Positions 27,247-35,029 of a stretch of 64,000 nucleotides of DNA are shown here, in pieces (the stretch's first letter is position 1; each line of letters starts with the position of its first letter). Under the pieces are notes generated by a model. That model ran no database searches. It was not told the DNA's origin and saw only the letters and a list, made by a program, of their open reading frames with translations. The stretch is taken from positions 1 to 64,000 of the forward strand of contig DATEDC010000067.1 of assembly GCA_035286585.1 (NCBI GenBank). Direction: 5' to 3'. The stretch comes from DSOS01 sp035286585. GTDB taxonomy: Bacteria > Chloroflexota > Anaerolineae > Anaerolineales > UBA4823. Made by a program: the position numbers and the translations under genes.

Positions 27247-28869
27247 CTATTCGCCACCGTGATCGCGGTGAATGTACACATGGCGCGAATACTCTTTCCG
27301 GGCTCCGGTATCGACATCATCCCAAAGGATACGCATGGTGACTTTACGCAAGTCACGCTGCCAGTCTTCAATCAGCATAACCGCCTCGACGTTGGGCAAA
27401 CGCTCATGTTTGGGGAGATTCGTAATCGTCGTAGCCCGTATAATGCGATCATTGTATTCTTTAAATATCTTGGTTAACTCCGGGCAGCCGCGCGGTTGGT
27501 CAGGGCCTAGAATTAGGTCCGGGCACAAATTTTTCGGCGTGTTTTCACCCACTTCGTATACACCGGGCTGGAGCTGGTCAAACGGCACAGCCCGCAGGGG
27601 TCCAAGGCCTTCCTCTGGGACCATGTCCTGGATGATGCGGGTTGCAGCCGCGTGCGGGATGCCATACTCAGGCAATCCCATGTAACTCAACACCACGATC
27701 ACAAGGGTAGCCAGCAAACCCGCGCCGACCGCCCAGGGGCGCTTGAACATACTGCGGTGGGGGTTGCGGTCGATATAGGGGATGCCCAACAATATCGCCG
27801 TCATGATGCCGGGCAGGATAACGCCCATCAAAGTCTTATCGCCCAATTTCAGCATGCCTTGCAGCCACCAGAAATACCAGGGCGCCTTGGTATCCAGGGG
27901 CGTCTGCTGCGGGTTGGCAATATGCTCGAGAGGCGCAGGACCGTATATATTGAAGGCAATGGCTGCCACCAGGATAAACATCCCCAGGGCGGTCAGAAAG
28001 ACCTCGTGGGTCAACAGGTCGGGGATATAGTCGATACGCTGCTTGGCGTTTTTCAATTCCTCCGGCGAGGCTTTTCCTTCGTCAATGCGGGCAGGTTGAG
28101 AAATGCCGTGCTCACGCGCGACTTTGTAATAGTGGATGCTGAGCACCAGGATGGCAGCCAGCGGCAGCAGCACCACGTGGAGCAGGTAGAAACGCAAAAG
28201 ACCGCCGGCGCCGATATCCGGCGCGCCGCGAAACAGCAGGTTGACCTGGTCGCCAATCAGCGGGAACGCCTCCGCCATACTGGTGCCGATGGTCACCGCC
28301 CAGTAAGCCAGTTGGTCCCATGGCAGCAGGTAGCCGCTGAAGCTGAGGAAAAGGGTGATCCCCAGCAGGATCACTCCGGTCAGCCAGGTGAAGGAGCGAT
28401 CTTTTTTATACGAGCCGGTCAGGAAAGTGCGCAGCATGTGCAGGGCGGTGAAGATCACCATCGCCTCGGCGCCCAGGCGGTGAAGATCGCGCATCATCGA
28501 ACCAAAGGGCACGTTGCTCATCAGGTACAGGATCGAGTCATAAGCTTCAGACGGCGAGGGGGTGTAAAAGATCATCAAGATCAGGCCGGTGATCGTCTCC
28601 ACAACGAAGGCAAAGGTGGTGAAGAAGCCCAACCGAAAGGTATGGGCGAAGATCGTGCTTCCCCTCTCGTAATAGCGCGGCCGGATGTGAAACAGGAAGC
28701 TGATGGTGTGGACTTTGTAGCGCGGATTAGGGCGTTCGGTCGGCGGATCGCCGCGCAGAGCTGCCCGCAATTCGTTAATGCCCAGACCCGCGGTGATAAT
28801 CCTCACCCGCTGGTCAAGCGCCTGTACAGCTCTCTTACGCAGGTCTTGCAGTTTCAAGGAATTCAGCAT
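27247..28869 (-). CDS. cytochrome b of a bc/b6f-type complex
   Basis: This 540-residue fused cytochrome b contains both the b6-like and subunit-IV-like parts. Heme ligands are His130/His144 and His231/His246. The 14-residue spacing in the second pair is of the b6/Firmicutes kind. The Qo motif normally written PEWY aligns with APWY at 329-332, so the conserved Glu is replaced by Pro330. A charged C-terminal extension of about 130 residues follows the last membrane segment. The complex oxidises quinol and reduces cytochrome c. Rieske lies 48 bp upstream, cytochromes c downstream. Confidence 0.95.
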   Translation of the reverse strand: MLNSLKLQDLRKRAVQALDQRVRIITAGLGINELRAALRGDPPTERPNPRYKVHTISFLFHIRPRYYERGSTIFAHTFRLGFFTTFAFVVETITGLILMIFYTPSPSEAYDSILYLMSNVPFGSMMRDLHRLGAEAMVIFTALHMLRTFLTGSYKKDRSFTWLTGVILLGITLFLSFSGYLLPWDQLAYWAVTIGTSMAEAFPLIGDQVNLLFRGAPDIGAGGLLRFYLLHVVLLPLAAILVLSIHYYKVAREHGISQPARIDEGKASPEELKNAKQRIDYIPDLLTHEVFLTALGMFILVAAIAFNIYGPAPLEHIANPQQTPLDTKAPWYFWWLQGMLKLGDKTLMGVILPGIMTAILLGIPYIDRNPHRSMFKRPWAVGAGLLATLVIVVLSYMGLPEYGIPHAAATRIIQDMVPEEGLGPLRAVPFDQLQPGVYEVGENTPKNLCPDLILGPDQPRGCPELTKIFKEYNDRIIRATTITNLPKHERLPNVEAVMLIEDWQRDLRKVTMRILWDDVDTGARKEYSRHVYIHRDHGGE

Positions 28870-28917
28870 TTGACCTCCCCGAGTTGGAAGCTTGAAAACA
28901 GAGGCTATTTTATTCGA

Positions 28918-29475
28918 TCAGGCGTGGCGTTCGCCGAAGATACGCTTGCCGGTGTCAACCCGGATGACCGCGTTTGGATTATCAGGCAGCGAGAGGGGCT
29001 GGCCCTCAGGCGCTTCAGCCAGGACTTCTCCCGACTCCGGATCGGCGATCTGAACCACAAAGCGATCCAGCGAGCGAGGCGCAGGCCCGGCGATCCAGGT
29101 CCCATCCGGTTCGAACTGCGAGCCATGACAGGGGCAAAGAAAAATATTCTCCTGCTCGTTCCAATTATACAGGCAGCCCAGGTGGGTGCACACTTTATAC
29201 AGCCCGACTAACCCCTGTTCTGTGTTCGAGAGCCATAGTTTTACCTTGGGGTAATTGACCGGCGACGAGCCTGCGGGGGGCAGGTCAGAGACCCTGCCAA
29301 CCGTAAATGTGCCGCCAAACTCGCCCTCCTTGAACCGTGGCATCGAAAACAGATAGGTAACTCCGCCCAGATTCACGGTCAGGAAACCCAAGGAGGCCAG
29401 CCAGGCGAGATTCAGAAATTCGCGCCGGTTGACAGGCTTCTGTTCAATTTCCACCTCAGTCGGTTTTGCGGTCAT
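28918..29475 (-). CDS. Rieske iron-sulfur protein
   Basis: This 185-residue protein has a twin-arginine-like start ([10 protein letters not shown]), one N-terminal membrane anchor and a Rieske [2Fe-2S] fold. Cluster boxes are CTHLGC (96-101) and CPCHGSQF (114-121). It accepts electrons from quinol at the cytochrome b Qo site. ATG 29475 is chosen because GAGGAG lies 9 bases upstream; a longer in-frame start would add an unlikely 28-residue extension. It is the first gene of the leftward cytochrome cluster. Confidence 0.95.
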   Translation of the reverse strand: MTAKPTEVEIEQKPVNRREFLNLAWLASLGFLTVNLGGVTYLFSMPRFKEGEFGGTFTVGRVSDLPPAGSSPVNYPKVKLWLSNTEQGLVGLYKVCTHLGCLYNWNEQENIFLCPCHGSQFEPDGTWIAGPAPRSLDRFVVQIADPESGEVLAEAPEGQPLSLPDNPNAVIRVDTGKRIFGERHA

Positions 29476-29784
29476 AACCTCGTACTCCTCAACTAAGCAG
29501 ATAATCTTTATAGGAAATGTAAGCTTGAGAATTATATCACCAACGCGCCCCAAAGCCATGGTCGGTGGATTTCAATCCCCAGCGAAGAGGACAAATCGGG
29601 GCATCATTGAATAGATACCCGGTGGGTGTGAGTTTACCAAAAAATAATCCGCCTGTCATACGCTCGCGGCGCCCTGTTGGTGTGATTTTGCCAGGCACAA
29701 ACGGGTGATCAACGCATCACCCCGACAGATGTGGTATCATGGCCAAGCTACATCCACGCCTGGATCGATAACGAGGAGGTCCGC
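29476..29784. promoter_or_regulatory. divergent control region with imperfect direct repeats
   Basis: This region separates the Rieske gene (leftward) from a small membrane-protein gene (rightward). GGTGTGAGTTTACCA (29625-29639) and GGTGTGATTTTGCCA (29679-29693) match at 13 of 15 positions, 54 bp apart, and may be regulator sites. A weak TATCAT lies near 29733. Nothing else is recognisable. Confidence 0.4.
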
Positions 29785-30153
29785 ATGTCGCTCGCCCCAA
29801 TTCACGCCGGCCTGGCAACTACCGTGCTGTATTATTTCCTCATCCTGGCCCTATGGGGGCTGTGGCGCTTCGTCCGCAAACAGGGCATCGACAGCAGTTT
29901 CTGGGGCATGCTGGTCATCGCCGAGGTGCTGGTCCTCGTGCAGGGCGGTCTGGGGGTTGCCCTCTGGCTGAGCGGGGGCCCACCTGGCCGCGGCTGGATA
30001 CACGTGCTGTACGGCGTGGTCAGCGTGCTGACGCTGCCGGCAATTTTCGCCTATACCCAGGGGAACCAAGATCGCCGAGCAATGCTGATTTACGGGGTGG
30101 CTTTGCTGTTTCTGGTCGGGATCACCCTGCGAGCCATGGGGACGGGTGTTTGA
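29785..30153 (+). CDS. small four-TM membrane protein
   Basis: This 122-residue protein has four hydrophobic segments (about 8-28, 38-60, 68-86 and 92-115) joined by short charged loops. GAGGAGG before ATG 29785 supports this start over an in-frame ATG at 29731. Conserved-looking His residues (PIHAG and WIHVLYG) fall near membrane boundaries and could bind heme or quinone, though that is speculation. It is divergent from the cytochrome cluster and ends 4 bp from the convergent alcohol dehydrogenase. Confidence 0.75.
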   Translation: MSLAPIHAGLATTVLYYFLILALWGLWRFVRKQGIDSSFWGMLVIAEVLVLVQGGLGVALWLSGGPPGRGWIHVLYGVVSVLTLPAIFAYTQGNQDRRAMLIYGVALLFLVGITLRAMGTGV

Positions 30154-30157
30154 GCGT

Positions 30158-31186
30158 TTAAGCCATTCTCAACACCTTCGCTCCGCGAATCTCCCTGTTC
30201 TTGAGTTCAACCAGCGCCTGATTGGCCTCTGATAAGGCATATTCCTGAATTTCGGGCCTGATATCCATTTCAGCCGCCAGCGCCAGGAACTCGCTCACGT
30301 CTCGGCGCGTGACATTGGCGACGCTCTTAATTTCCTTCTCCAGCCACAGATGAGCGGGATAGTCTAAGCGCAGCAGGTTGGCCTTATCCCCCTCTTCTTT
30401 GCGAATCGCGTTGATGACCAGTCTGCCGCCAGGCTCCAGGTTCTTCAAAGCTTCAACCACCGGTTTCCACACCGGCGTGGTGTCGATGATCGCCCTCAGC
30501 TTTTCCGGCGATTCTTCCGCTGTATCCCCGGCCCAGACTGCGCCGAGCTGCTCAGCAAACGCCCTCTCCCGCGCGCTCCTGGCGAAGACAAAAACTTTTG
30601 CCTGCGGGTAGCGATATCTCACCGTCTTCAGAACCAGGTGACCCGAGGCGCCAAATCCGGTCAGGCCCAGATTCTGCCCATCCTCGAGGCCGGTCAATCT
30701 CAAGGCTCGATATCCAACCGCGCCGGCGCACAACAGAGGCGCCGCCTCGGCATCGGTATAGACCTCCGGAATGCGATACGCGAAGCCCTGGGGGACGGTC
30801 ATATATTCGGCATAGCCGCCAGGGACGTCCCTGCCCGTGGCTTGAAAGTCCTGGCAGAGGTTCTCCTCACCCGCCAGGCAGAACTTGCAGACGCCGCAAG
30901 CTGAGTAAATCCAGGCGATGCCAACCCGCTCTCCGATTTGGAAACTGCTGGTTTCACCCCAGGCGGCTTCGATCCGCCCCACGACCTGATGACCCGGCAC
31001 GATGGGCAAATGCGGCGGGGGTGTGCGCCCCTCGATCTCATCCAGCTCGGTGTGGCAAACCCCGCAGGCTGTGACCCTCACCAGAATCTCCCCCTCCGCC
31101 GGGACAGGATCGGGTAGCTGTACCAGCTCCAGCGGGCGTGGATTATCTTCCAGGCTGCCGAGCTCCTTCAATACCATGGCTTTCAT
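30158..31186 (-). CDS. zinc-dependent alcohol dehydrogenase family protein
   Basis: This 342-residue medium-chain dehydrogenase has catalytic zinc residues Cys41 (CGVCHTELDE) and His66. The usual GHE motif reads PGHQVVG, so Gln67 replaces Glu, a variant I recall in one subgroup. Structural-zinc Cys residues are 97, 100, 103 and 111. A GFGASG nucleotide-binding loop is present. It oxidises an alcohol or reduces an aldehyde with NAD(P); the substrate is unknown. A perfect 16-bp palindrome lies 34 bp upstream of the ATG. Confidence 0.92.
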   Translation of the reverse strand: MKAMVLKELGSLEDNPRPLELVQLPDPVPAEGEILVRVTACGVCHTELDEIEGRTPPPHLPIVPGHQVVGRIEAAWGETSSFQIGERVGIAWIYSACGVCKFCLAGEENLCQDFQATGRDVPGGYAEYMTVPQGFAYRIPEVYTDAEAAPLLCAGAVGYRALRLTGLEDGQNLGLTGFGASGHLVLKTVRYRYPQAKVFVFARSARERAFAEQLGAVWAGDTAEESPEKLRAIIDTTPVWKPVVEALKNLEPGGRLVINAIRKEEGDKANLLRLDYPAHLWLEKEIKSVANVTRRDVSEFLALAAEMDIRPEIQEYALSEANQALVELKNREIRGAKVLRMA

Positions 31187-31662
31187 ATGCGCTAATCCTT
31201 ACCTTCCGCCCTCGCGATGGGGGACAATTGTCCCCGCCAGCAAAGGCACAAACGTTCGAGCTGGCGAAACTTCTCTTCTCGCCTGTTTCAACAAACACTT
31301 TGATGGTTTTCATAACAAAACTCGGGGATTAATTTTACTGCACAACTTACCTGTAGCATCTCTGCGATTGATATACCTCTGTGTGGTTGTAGGGACTCTC
31401 CAATTCGGGCCAGCTCAGCGGCGCCTCTGCCAGCGCGCCATGCGGTATCGCGGGTCTAGCAGTTCCATTCCAGCAAGAAACGTATTCATAATTACACCTT
31501 AACCAGGAGTGCATAGACAGCGGATATCGAATTTGCTAAACTCATACTTACCCGCGTCGCTGAATGCAAAGCTACCTTTACGCTCCATCATCTGCACTCT
31601 CAAACCTGAAGGAGGAGCCTGTTTTTTGCTCATTTTGGTCGGGTCGGAGAAAGGAGCTCTTA
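31187..31662. other. intergenic region, 476 bp
   Basis: Apart from the palindrome at 31220, I see no clear gene. A 24-codon minus-strand ORF (31489 to 31415, MNTFLAGMELL..) has an AAGGTG at SD distance and could be a tiny peptide or a remnant. Promoter elements are not convincing. Confidence 0.4.
31220..31235. promoter_or_regulatory. 16-bp perfect palindrome, candidate operator
   Basis: GGGGACAATTGTCCCC is a perfect inverted repeat located 34 bp upstream of the alcohol dehydrogenase start. Its size and position fit a dimeric repressor or activator site. No matching regulator gene is adjacent. Confidence 0.5.
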
Positions 31663-31887
31663 ATGAATAAACCGATTGAATTTTGTCCGAACTGCAATGG
31701 CGGGCGAGAGTTTGATCTTTCTCTCGGTCTGATTACATTTAACAATCCCGAGGAAAACGAGGATATCCTCCTTTATCATTATCATTGCGCCTCGTGCAAC
31801 ACGTACCTGCGAACCACGACCGTCGATTACGAAGAGTATATCAAACCCAACGAGTTTGCAGTGGTTTCCGTCCCTGAATATATCTAG
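31663..31887 (+). CDS. small zinc-ribbon-like protein
   Basis: This 74-residue protein has two Cys pairs, CPNC (8-11) and CASC (42-45), about 30 residues apart. This is typical of a zinc ribbon. Between them lies an acidic, aromatic stretch (NNPEENEDILLYHYH). AAAGGAGC precedes ATG 31663, which I prefer to the longer in-frame ORF from 31564. It stands alone between two long intergenic regions. The family is not recognised; a nucleic-acid or protein-binding role is only a guess. Confidence 0.65.
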   Translation: MNKPIEFCPNCNGGREFDLSLGLITFNNPEENEDILLYHYHCASCNTYLRTTTVDYEEYIKPNEFAVVSVPEYI

Positions 31888-32461
31888 TTTCGCCTGTAAT
31901 GGGATGGAAATTATCGTGGCGCATCCAGATCGCAGCCTTCGCCAGGCACGAGTGAGATTTAACGCTTCAACAACCTCCCCCCTAGCAGGTACACCAGGGC
32001 ATGGTGAACGAGGGAAACCAGCGCCAGAGCCCAGGCGAGAGCAGGTGCCCGGTAGTGTACTTCGAAAACATAGAGCAGCTCTATTATACGGTCGTTACGT
32101 TGTTCTGGTGCCTTCAATTGGGAAGGCTTCCAGTTCTGCCCACTCACGAAAGCGGAACGGTAGCGTCTGGGTGGTATTTCCCTGGGGAATTTCGGCCACA
32201 CCGTAGCCGGGTAAGTTATATCGCCTGACGGTCCACCTGGTTCTGGCCAGACTAACCTCACAATCCGATCAACCCTTCTTAGCAGAAACCCTAAAGATGT
32301 CCGGCTAATTCTTTTCCCAGCGATAGCCGATAATTGCATAATCCACGCCGAACTTTCGATAAATCACTTATCGCTATACAATTATTGGATAAATTGTATC
32401 AGGATTTCCACCAATCCGAACGGGGGCCGACTGATTAAAGCGAAGTGCGCTGAAGCCAGGA
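31888..32461. other. intergenic region, 574 bp
   Basis: No supported gene. A minus-strand ORF of 126 codons (31959-32339) has a hydrophobic tail but no SD and an atypical N-terminal part. Two hairpins lie close together near the 3' side of the antitoxin gene: CGATAA-ATCAC-TTATCG (32357-32373) and ATACAATT-8 nt-AATTGTAT (32376-32399). They are A/T-rich and lack a T tract, so a terminator is unlikely. Confidence 0.4.
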
Positions 32462-32737
32462 TTATCTCGTGCTGTCGTCTTCGGACTCGATTGCTCGCCA
32501 AAAATCCTCGTGTTTGATGCCCTTGCCTTCTCGGATTTGCCTTTCGGCAAGCTCAACGATGCTTCTATACTTGGGTGAATGAGCGATTAAGAGCCGCTCG
32601 ATTTCGTCCTCGTCGGTGATCGCTAAAAGCGCCGCCACCGGTTTACCATTTTTGGTGACGACAACTGGACCCTGTTCGCTGGCCTTTAAATAGCCGCTAA
32701 ACTTCGCTTTGATCTCTGCAACAGATGCAATTCTCAT
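32462..32737 (-). CDS. Phd/YefM-family antitoxin, no adjacent toxin
   Basis: This 91-residue protein starts with the family pattern ASVAEIKAKFSGYLKASEQG and PVVVTKNGKPVAALLAI, the DNA-binding N-terminal domain of Phd/YefM antitoxins. The C-terminal half, which normally wraps the toxin, is charged and ends EDDSTR. No RelE-, Doc- or VapC-like ORF is found downstream or upstream, so it appears orphaned. It might act as a stand-alone repressor or regulate a toxin elsewhere. Confidence 0.85.
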   Translation of the reverse strand: MRIASVAEIKAKFSGYLKASEQGPVVVTKNGKPVAALLAITDEDEIERLLIAHSPKYRSIVELAERQIREGKGIKHEDFWRAIESEDDSTR

Positions 32738-32860
32738 ATTTATACCTCCTCTCCACCGATATAGAGACGATTGCCGATCTTTTCACCGCTCCCCAATAAG
32801 ATAACCTATTGGTGGTCATAATCTATCCTGTAGAAAAACCGAAGGGGGCTTAAAAACAGC

Positions 32861-32946
32861 GGAGAGGGCGGGATTTGAACCCGCGGAGCCTTGCGGCTCA
32901 CGCGCTCTCCAGGCGCGCGCGTTAGGCCAGACTACGCAACCTCTCC
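32861..32946 (-). tRNA. tRNA-Ser (anticodon GGA)
   Basis: This 86-nt tRNA has acceptor stem GGAGAGG/CCTCTCC, anticodon stem CGCGC/GCGCG with loop CTGGAGA (anticodon GGA), a long class II variable arm (GAGCC-GCAA-GGCTC) and T-arm GCGGG-TTCAAAT-CCCGC. All arms close. The 3' CCA is not encoded. A TTTTT follows shortly after the gene. Confidence 0.96.
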
Positions 32947-32983
32947 AATGATTCCAGGCAGATTTCACCCCGCCGGCGACGGG

Positions 32984-32992
32984 ATTATACCA
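32984..32992 (-). promoter_or_regulatory. extended -10 element upstream of tRNA-Ser
   Basis: On the minus strand TGGTATAAT forms an extended -10 (TGnTATAAT) about 38 bp upstream of the mature tRNA 5' end. No good -35 is present. It would give a 5' leader of about 30 nt for RNase P. Confidence 0.6.
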
Positions 32993-33008
32993 TACGCAAA
33001 CCGGGGGA

Positions 33009-33146
33009 TCACAGGCGGCGCTTCTCGAAAATATACAGCGCCTCGTCCCAATCGCGCTGGTAGCCAGCGGCTTGCAGCGTCGTTTGGATCAGGGCGTGCA
33101 GCGGCGCAAACCAGGCGGTAGAGTGTCTCGGGTTGGAGGGGGTCAT
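33009..33146 (-). CDS. small ORF or gene remnant, 45 codons
   Basis: Starting at ATG 33146, this frame encodes MTPSNPRHSTAWFAPLHAL, a mid part with LQAAGYQRDWDEALYI and the end FEKRRL. It reads like the C-terminal part of a real protein, with aromatic residues and an amphipathic helix. There is no strong SD. It could be a truncated relic or a small protein. No family is recognised. Confidence 0.35.
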   Translation of the reverse strand: MTPSNPRHSTAWFAPLHALIQTTLQAAGYQRDWDEALYIFEKRRL

Positions 33147-33175
33147 CCATAGACATAGGTACACCAATTGGGATG

Positions 33176-33260
33176 AGACCTGACGGGTTTTCTTCTCGCT
33201 TCCTGACCGAATAATTGATGATAATCCCGCTTACCGTCGGAATCTAAACCCGTCAGGTCT
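33176..33260. repeat. 85-bp element with perfect 15-bp terminal inverted repeats
   Basis: AGACCTGACGGGTTT (33176-33190) and AAACCCGTCAGGTCT (33246-33260) are exact reverse complements 55 bp apart, with a non-coding A/T-richer core. The layout resembles a MITE or REP-type palindromic element and lies just 11 bp past the GH1 stop codon. No obvious target-site duplication flanks it. A long-range terminator is an alternative. Confidence 0.75.
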
Positions 33261-33271
33261 GCGTGTGTTTC

Positions 33272-34603
33272 TTAAGCATTCGGGAACATGTCTGGGAAGA
33301 GCTCGGGGGCGAAGCGGGCGACCATCTCCGAGGAGATGCCGTTGGTCTGGCAGATCTCGGCGTACAGGTCGGCGCTGGGCCTTTTGCGGCGGGCTTGCGT
33401 GTCCACATCCAGCTCCCACAGGCCGAAGCGCTGGGTCCAGCCTCGCTCCCATTCGAAGTTATCCACCAGGGTCCAGTGGTAGTAGCCTTTGACCGGAAAA
33501 TTAAAATTGACCGCCCTCCACAACTGGTGCAGGTGCTGGATGATATAGCGCCGCCGCAGGCTGTCGCCGGCATCTTCCACGCCGTTCTCGGTGATCATGA
33601 TCGGGATGCTGAACTGCAAGCCCCATTTGACCGCCTCGAACAGGCCGCGCGGCTCGTTGGCGATAAAGCCCGTGCTGCTCAGCTCGGCGTCAGCGCGATA
33701 GAAACGCCTGCCGAACAGATCGCCGGGTTTAAACGGGCTGAAGGCGACGAACTCGCGGGTGTAATAATTGATCCCCAGGAAATCCTGGGTACCCCTGGCC
33801 TCCGGCAGGTTCACCCGCAGGTTTAATAATCGCAGCTTGCCGGAGTGCAGCGCCCGGGGAAAGAATTCGTTGAACGCGCCAGACTGGAGATAAGTCACCA
33901 GCCGGTCGAGCGGGGACCAGTCTCTGGCAGAGCGCATCGGACGATGATTGTGCGCCAACCCCACGCGGGCGGTGGGCTGCAGGCTGTGAATCAGCTTATA
34001 GGCGGCTGCGTGGGCGCGCACCTGGTTCACCATGACACGCATGGCAGTCCTGATGTCCTTCTTCCCAGGGGCAAATTCACCCAGCACGTAACTGGCGGTG
34101 GCATACACATTGGGCTCGTTGATCGTCACCCACAGGTTGACGTATTCTTTCAACGCCTCCACCACCTTGCGCACATAGGCGGCGAAGTAATCCACCACGG
34201 CTGCGTTCTCCCAGCCGCCTTTCTCCATCAGCCAGAGCGGGTCGCTGAAATGGTGCAGGGTCACCATGGGCAGCAAATTGCGCTCGTGCAGACCGCGGAT
34301 CATCTGCCGGTAGTAGTCGAGGGCAGCCTCATCCCAACGGTCAGGGGTAGGCTGGAGGCGCGACCATTCAATGGAAAGACGGTGAGTGTTCTGCCCGGCA
34401 TCCGCCGCCCGATCGAAGTCCTCGCGCCAGCGCCCGCCCCACCAGTCGCAGGCCAGTCCCGATTTGTGACCCTGCTTGATGCGGCCCGGCTCCTGCTCCC
34501 AGGCCCACCAGTTGTTGTTGGTGTTGTTCCCCTCAACCTGGTGGGAGGAAGTGGCGGTGCCCCATAAAAAACCGCGCGGGAAGTGAAAGGTTGCTTGAGC
34601 CAT
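33272..34603 (-). CDS. family 1 glycoside hydrolase (beta-glucosidase type)
   Basis: This 443-residue (beta/alpha)8 retaining glycosidase has N-terminal FPRGFLWGTATSSHQVEG. The acid/base is Glu163 in TINEPN and the nucleophile is Glu339 in ITENG. The aglycone/sugar-site region reads DNFEWERGW. It hydrolyses beta-linked glucosides or galactosides; the lack of a signal peptide suggests cytoplasmic oligosaccharide use. GGGAGA lies before the ATG. Three direct repeats sit 25-100 bp upstream and may regulate it. It has no neighbouring transporter, so it is probably monocistronic. Confidence 0.95.
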   Translation of the reverse strand: MAQATFHFPRGFLWGTATSSHQVEGNNTNNNWWAWEQEPGRIKQGHKSGLACDWWGGRWREDFDRAADAGQNTHRLSIEWSRLQPTPDRWDEAALDYYRQMIRGLHERNLLPMVTLHHFSDPLWLMEKGGWENAAVVDYFAAYVRKVVEALKEYVNLWVTINEPNVYATASYVLGEFAPGKKDIRTAMRVMVNQVRAHAAAYKLIHSLQPTARVGLAHNHRPMRSARDWSPLDRLVTYLQSGAFNEFFPRALHSGKLRLLNLRVNLPEARGTQDFLGINYYTREFVAFSPFKPGDLFGRRFYRADAELSSTGFIANEPRGLFEAVKWGLQFSIPIMITENGVEDAGDSLRRRYIIQHLHQLWRAVNFNFPVKGYYHWTLVDNFEWERGWTQRFGLWELDVDTQARRKRPSADLYAEICQTNGISSEMVARFAPELFPDMFPNA

Positions 34604-34627
34604 GATTTCTCCCTTGAATTTGTAGGA

Positions 34628-34702
34628 AGGTTGAAACCTGTGCTACGCTTTTGACAGGTTGAAACCTGTGCTACGCTGTGACAGGTTGAAACCTGTGCTA
34701 CG
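34628..34702. repeat. three direct repeats upstream of the GH1 gene
   Basis: AGGTTGAAACCTGTGCTACG occurs three times, at 34628-34647, 34656-34675 and 34683-34702, with 28- and 27-bp periodicity. Linkers are CTTTTGAC and CTGTGAC. Each copy contains an AGGTT-GA-AACCT inverted repeat. The array starts 25 bp upstream of the GH1 start codon and ends about 330 bp before the thiolase. Confidence 0.9.
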
Positions 34703-35029
34703 GGTGTGGCAAGGTCAATTTTAGCTGGCGAAGGGTTTTTTGGCAAATGGAGCAGAGAAAATAGCCTATAGATTAACGCAGTGGTTCAGGATGGGTTCAG
34801 TACAGGCCGAGGACAGGCGATATGGTGAAATACATAGATGCGGGAAGATAGTTGTCAACCTGTAATGGCGCACTTCGTTGTATACTTGTGTTGGGGCGGG
34901 CCTGATCTGGCGGGAAGCGCTGGTTGAGGATCGCCGTGGTTGACCTGAAAAGAATATAACGAGAGGCGAGCATCATCATTCGCCTGACAGTGGTAAAAAA
35001 CCGTCAGGCATAACGGAAAGGATAACAAT
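34703..35029. other. intergenic region upstream of the thiolase
   Basis: No gene is visible. Close to the thiolase, GCCTGAC (34982-34988) and GTCAGGC (35003-35009) can form a hairpin in the leader, 20 bp before the start codon. No convincing sigma-70 promoter was found. Confidence 0.35.

Noticed and set aside
27652..29211. 519-codon open frame on the plus strand across cytochrome b and Rieske
   Set aside because: It is antisense to two genes with unmistakable heme and iron-sulfur motifs. Its product is rich in Gln, Arg and Gly with no recognisable motif, as expected of a GC-rich shadow frame.
31959..32339. 126-codon minus-strand ORF with a hydrophobic C-terminus
   Set aside because: No SD, N-terminal composition looks random, and no family is recognised. 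Kept only as a note in the intergenic entry.
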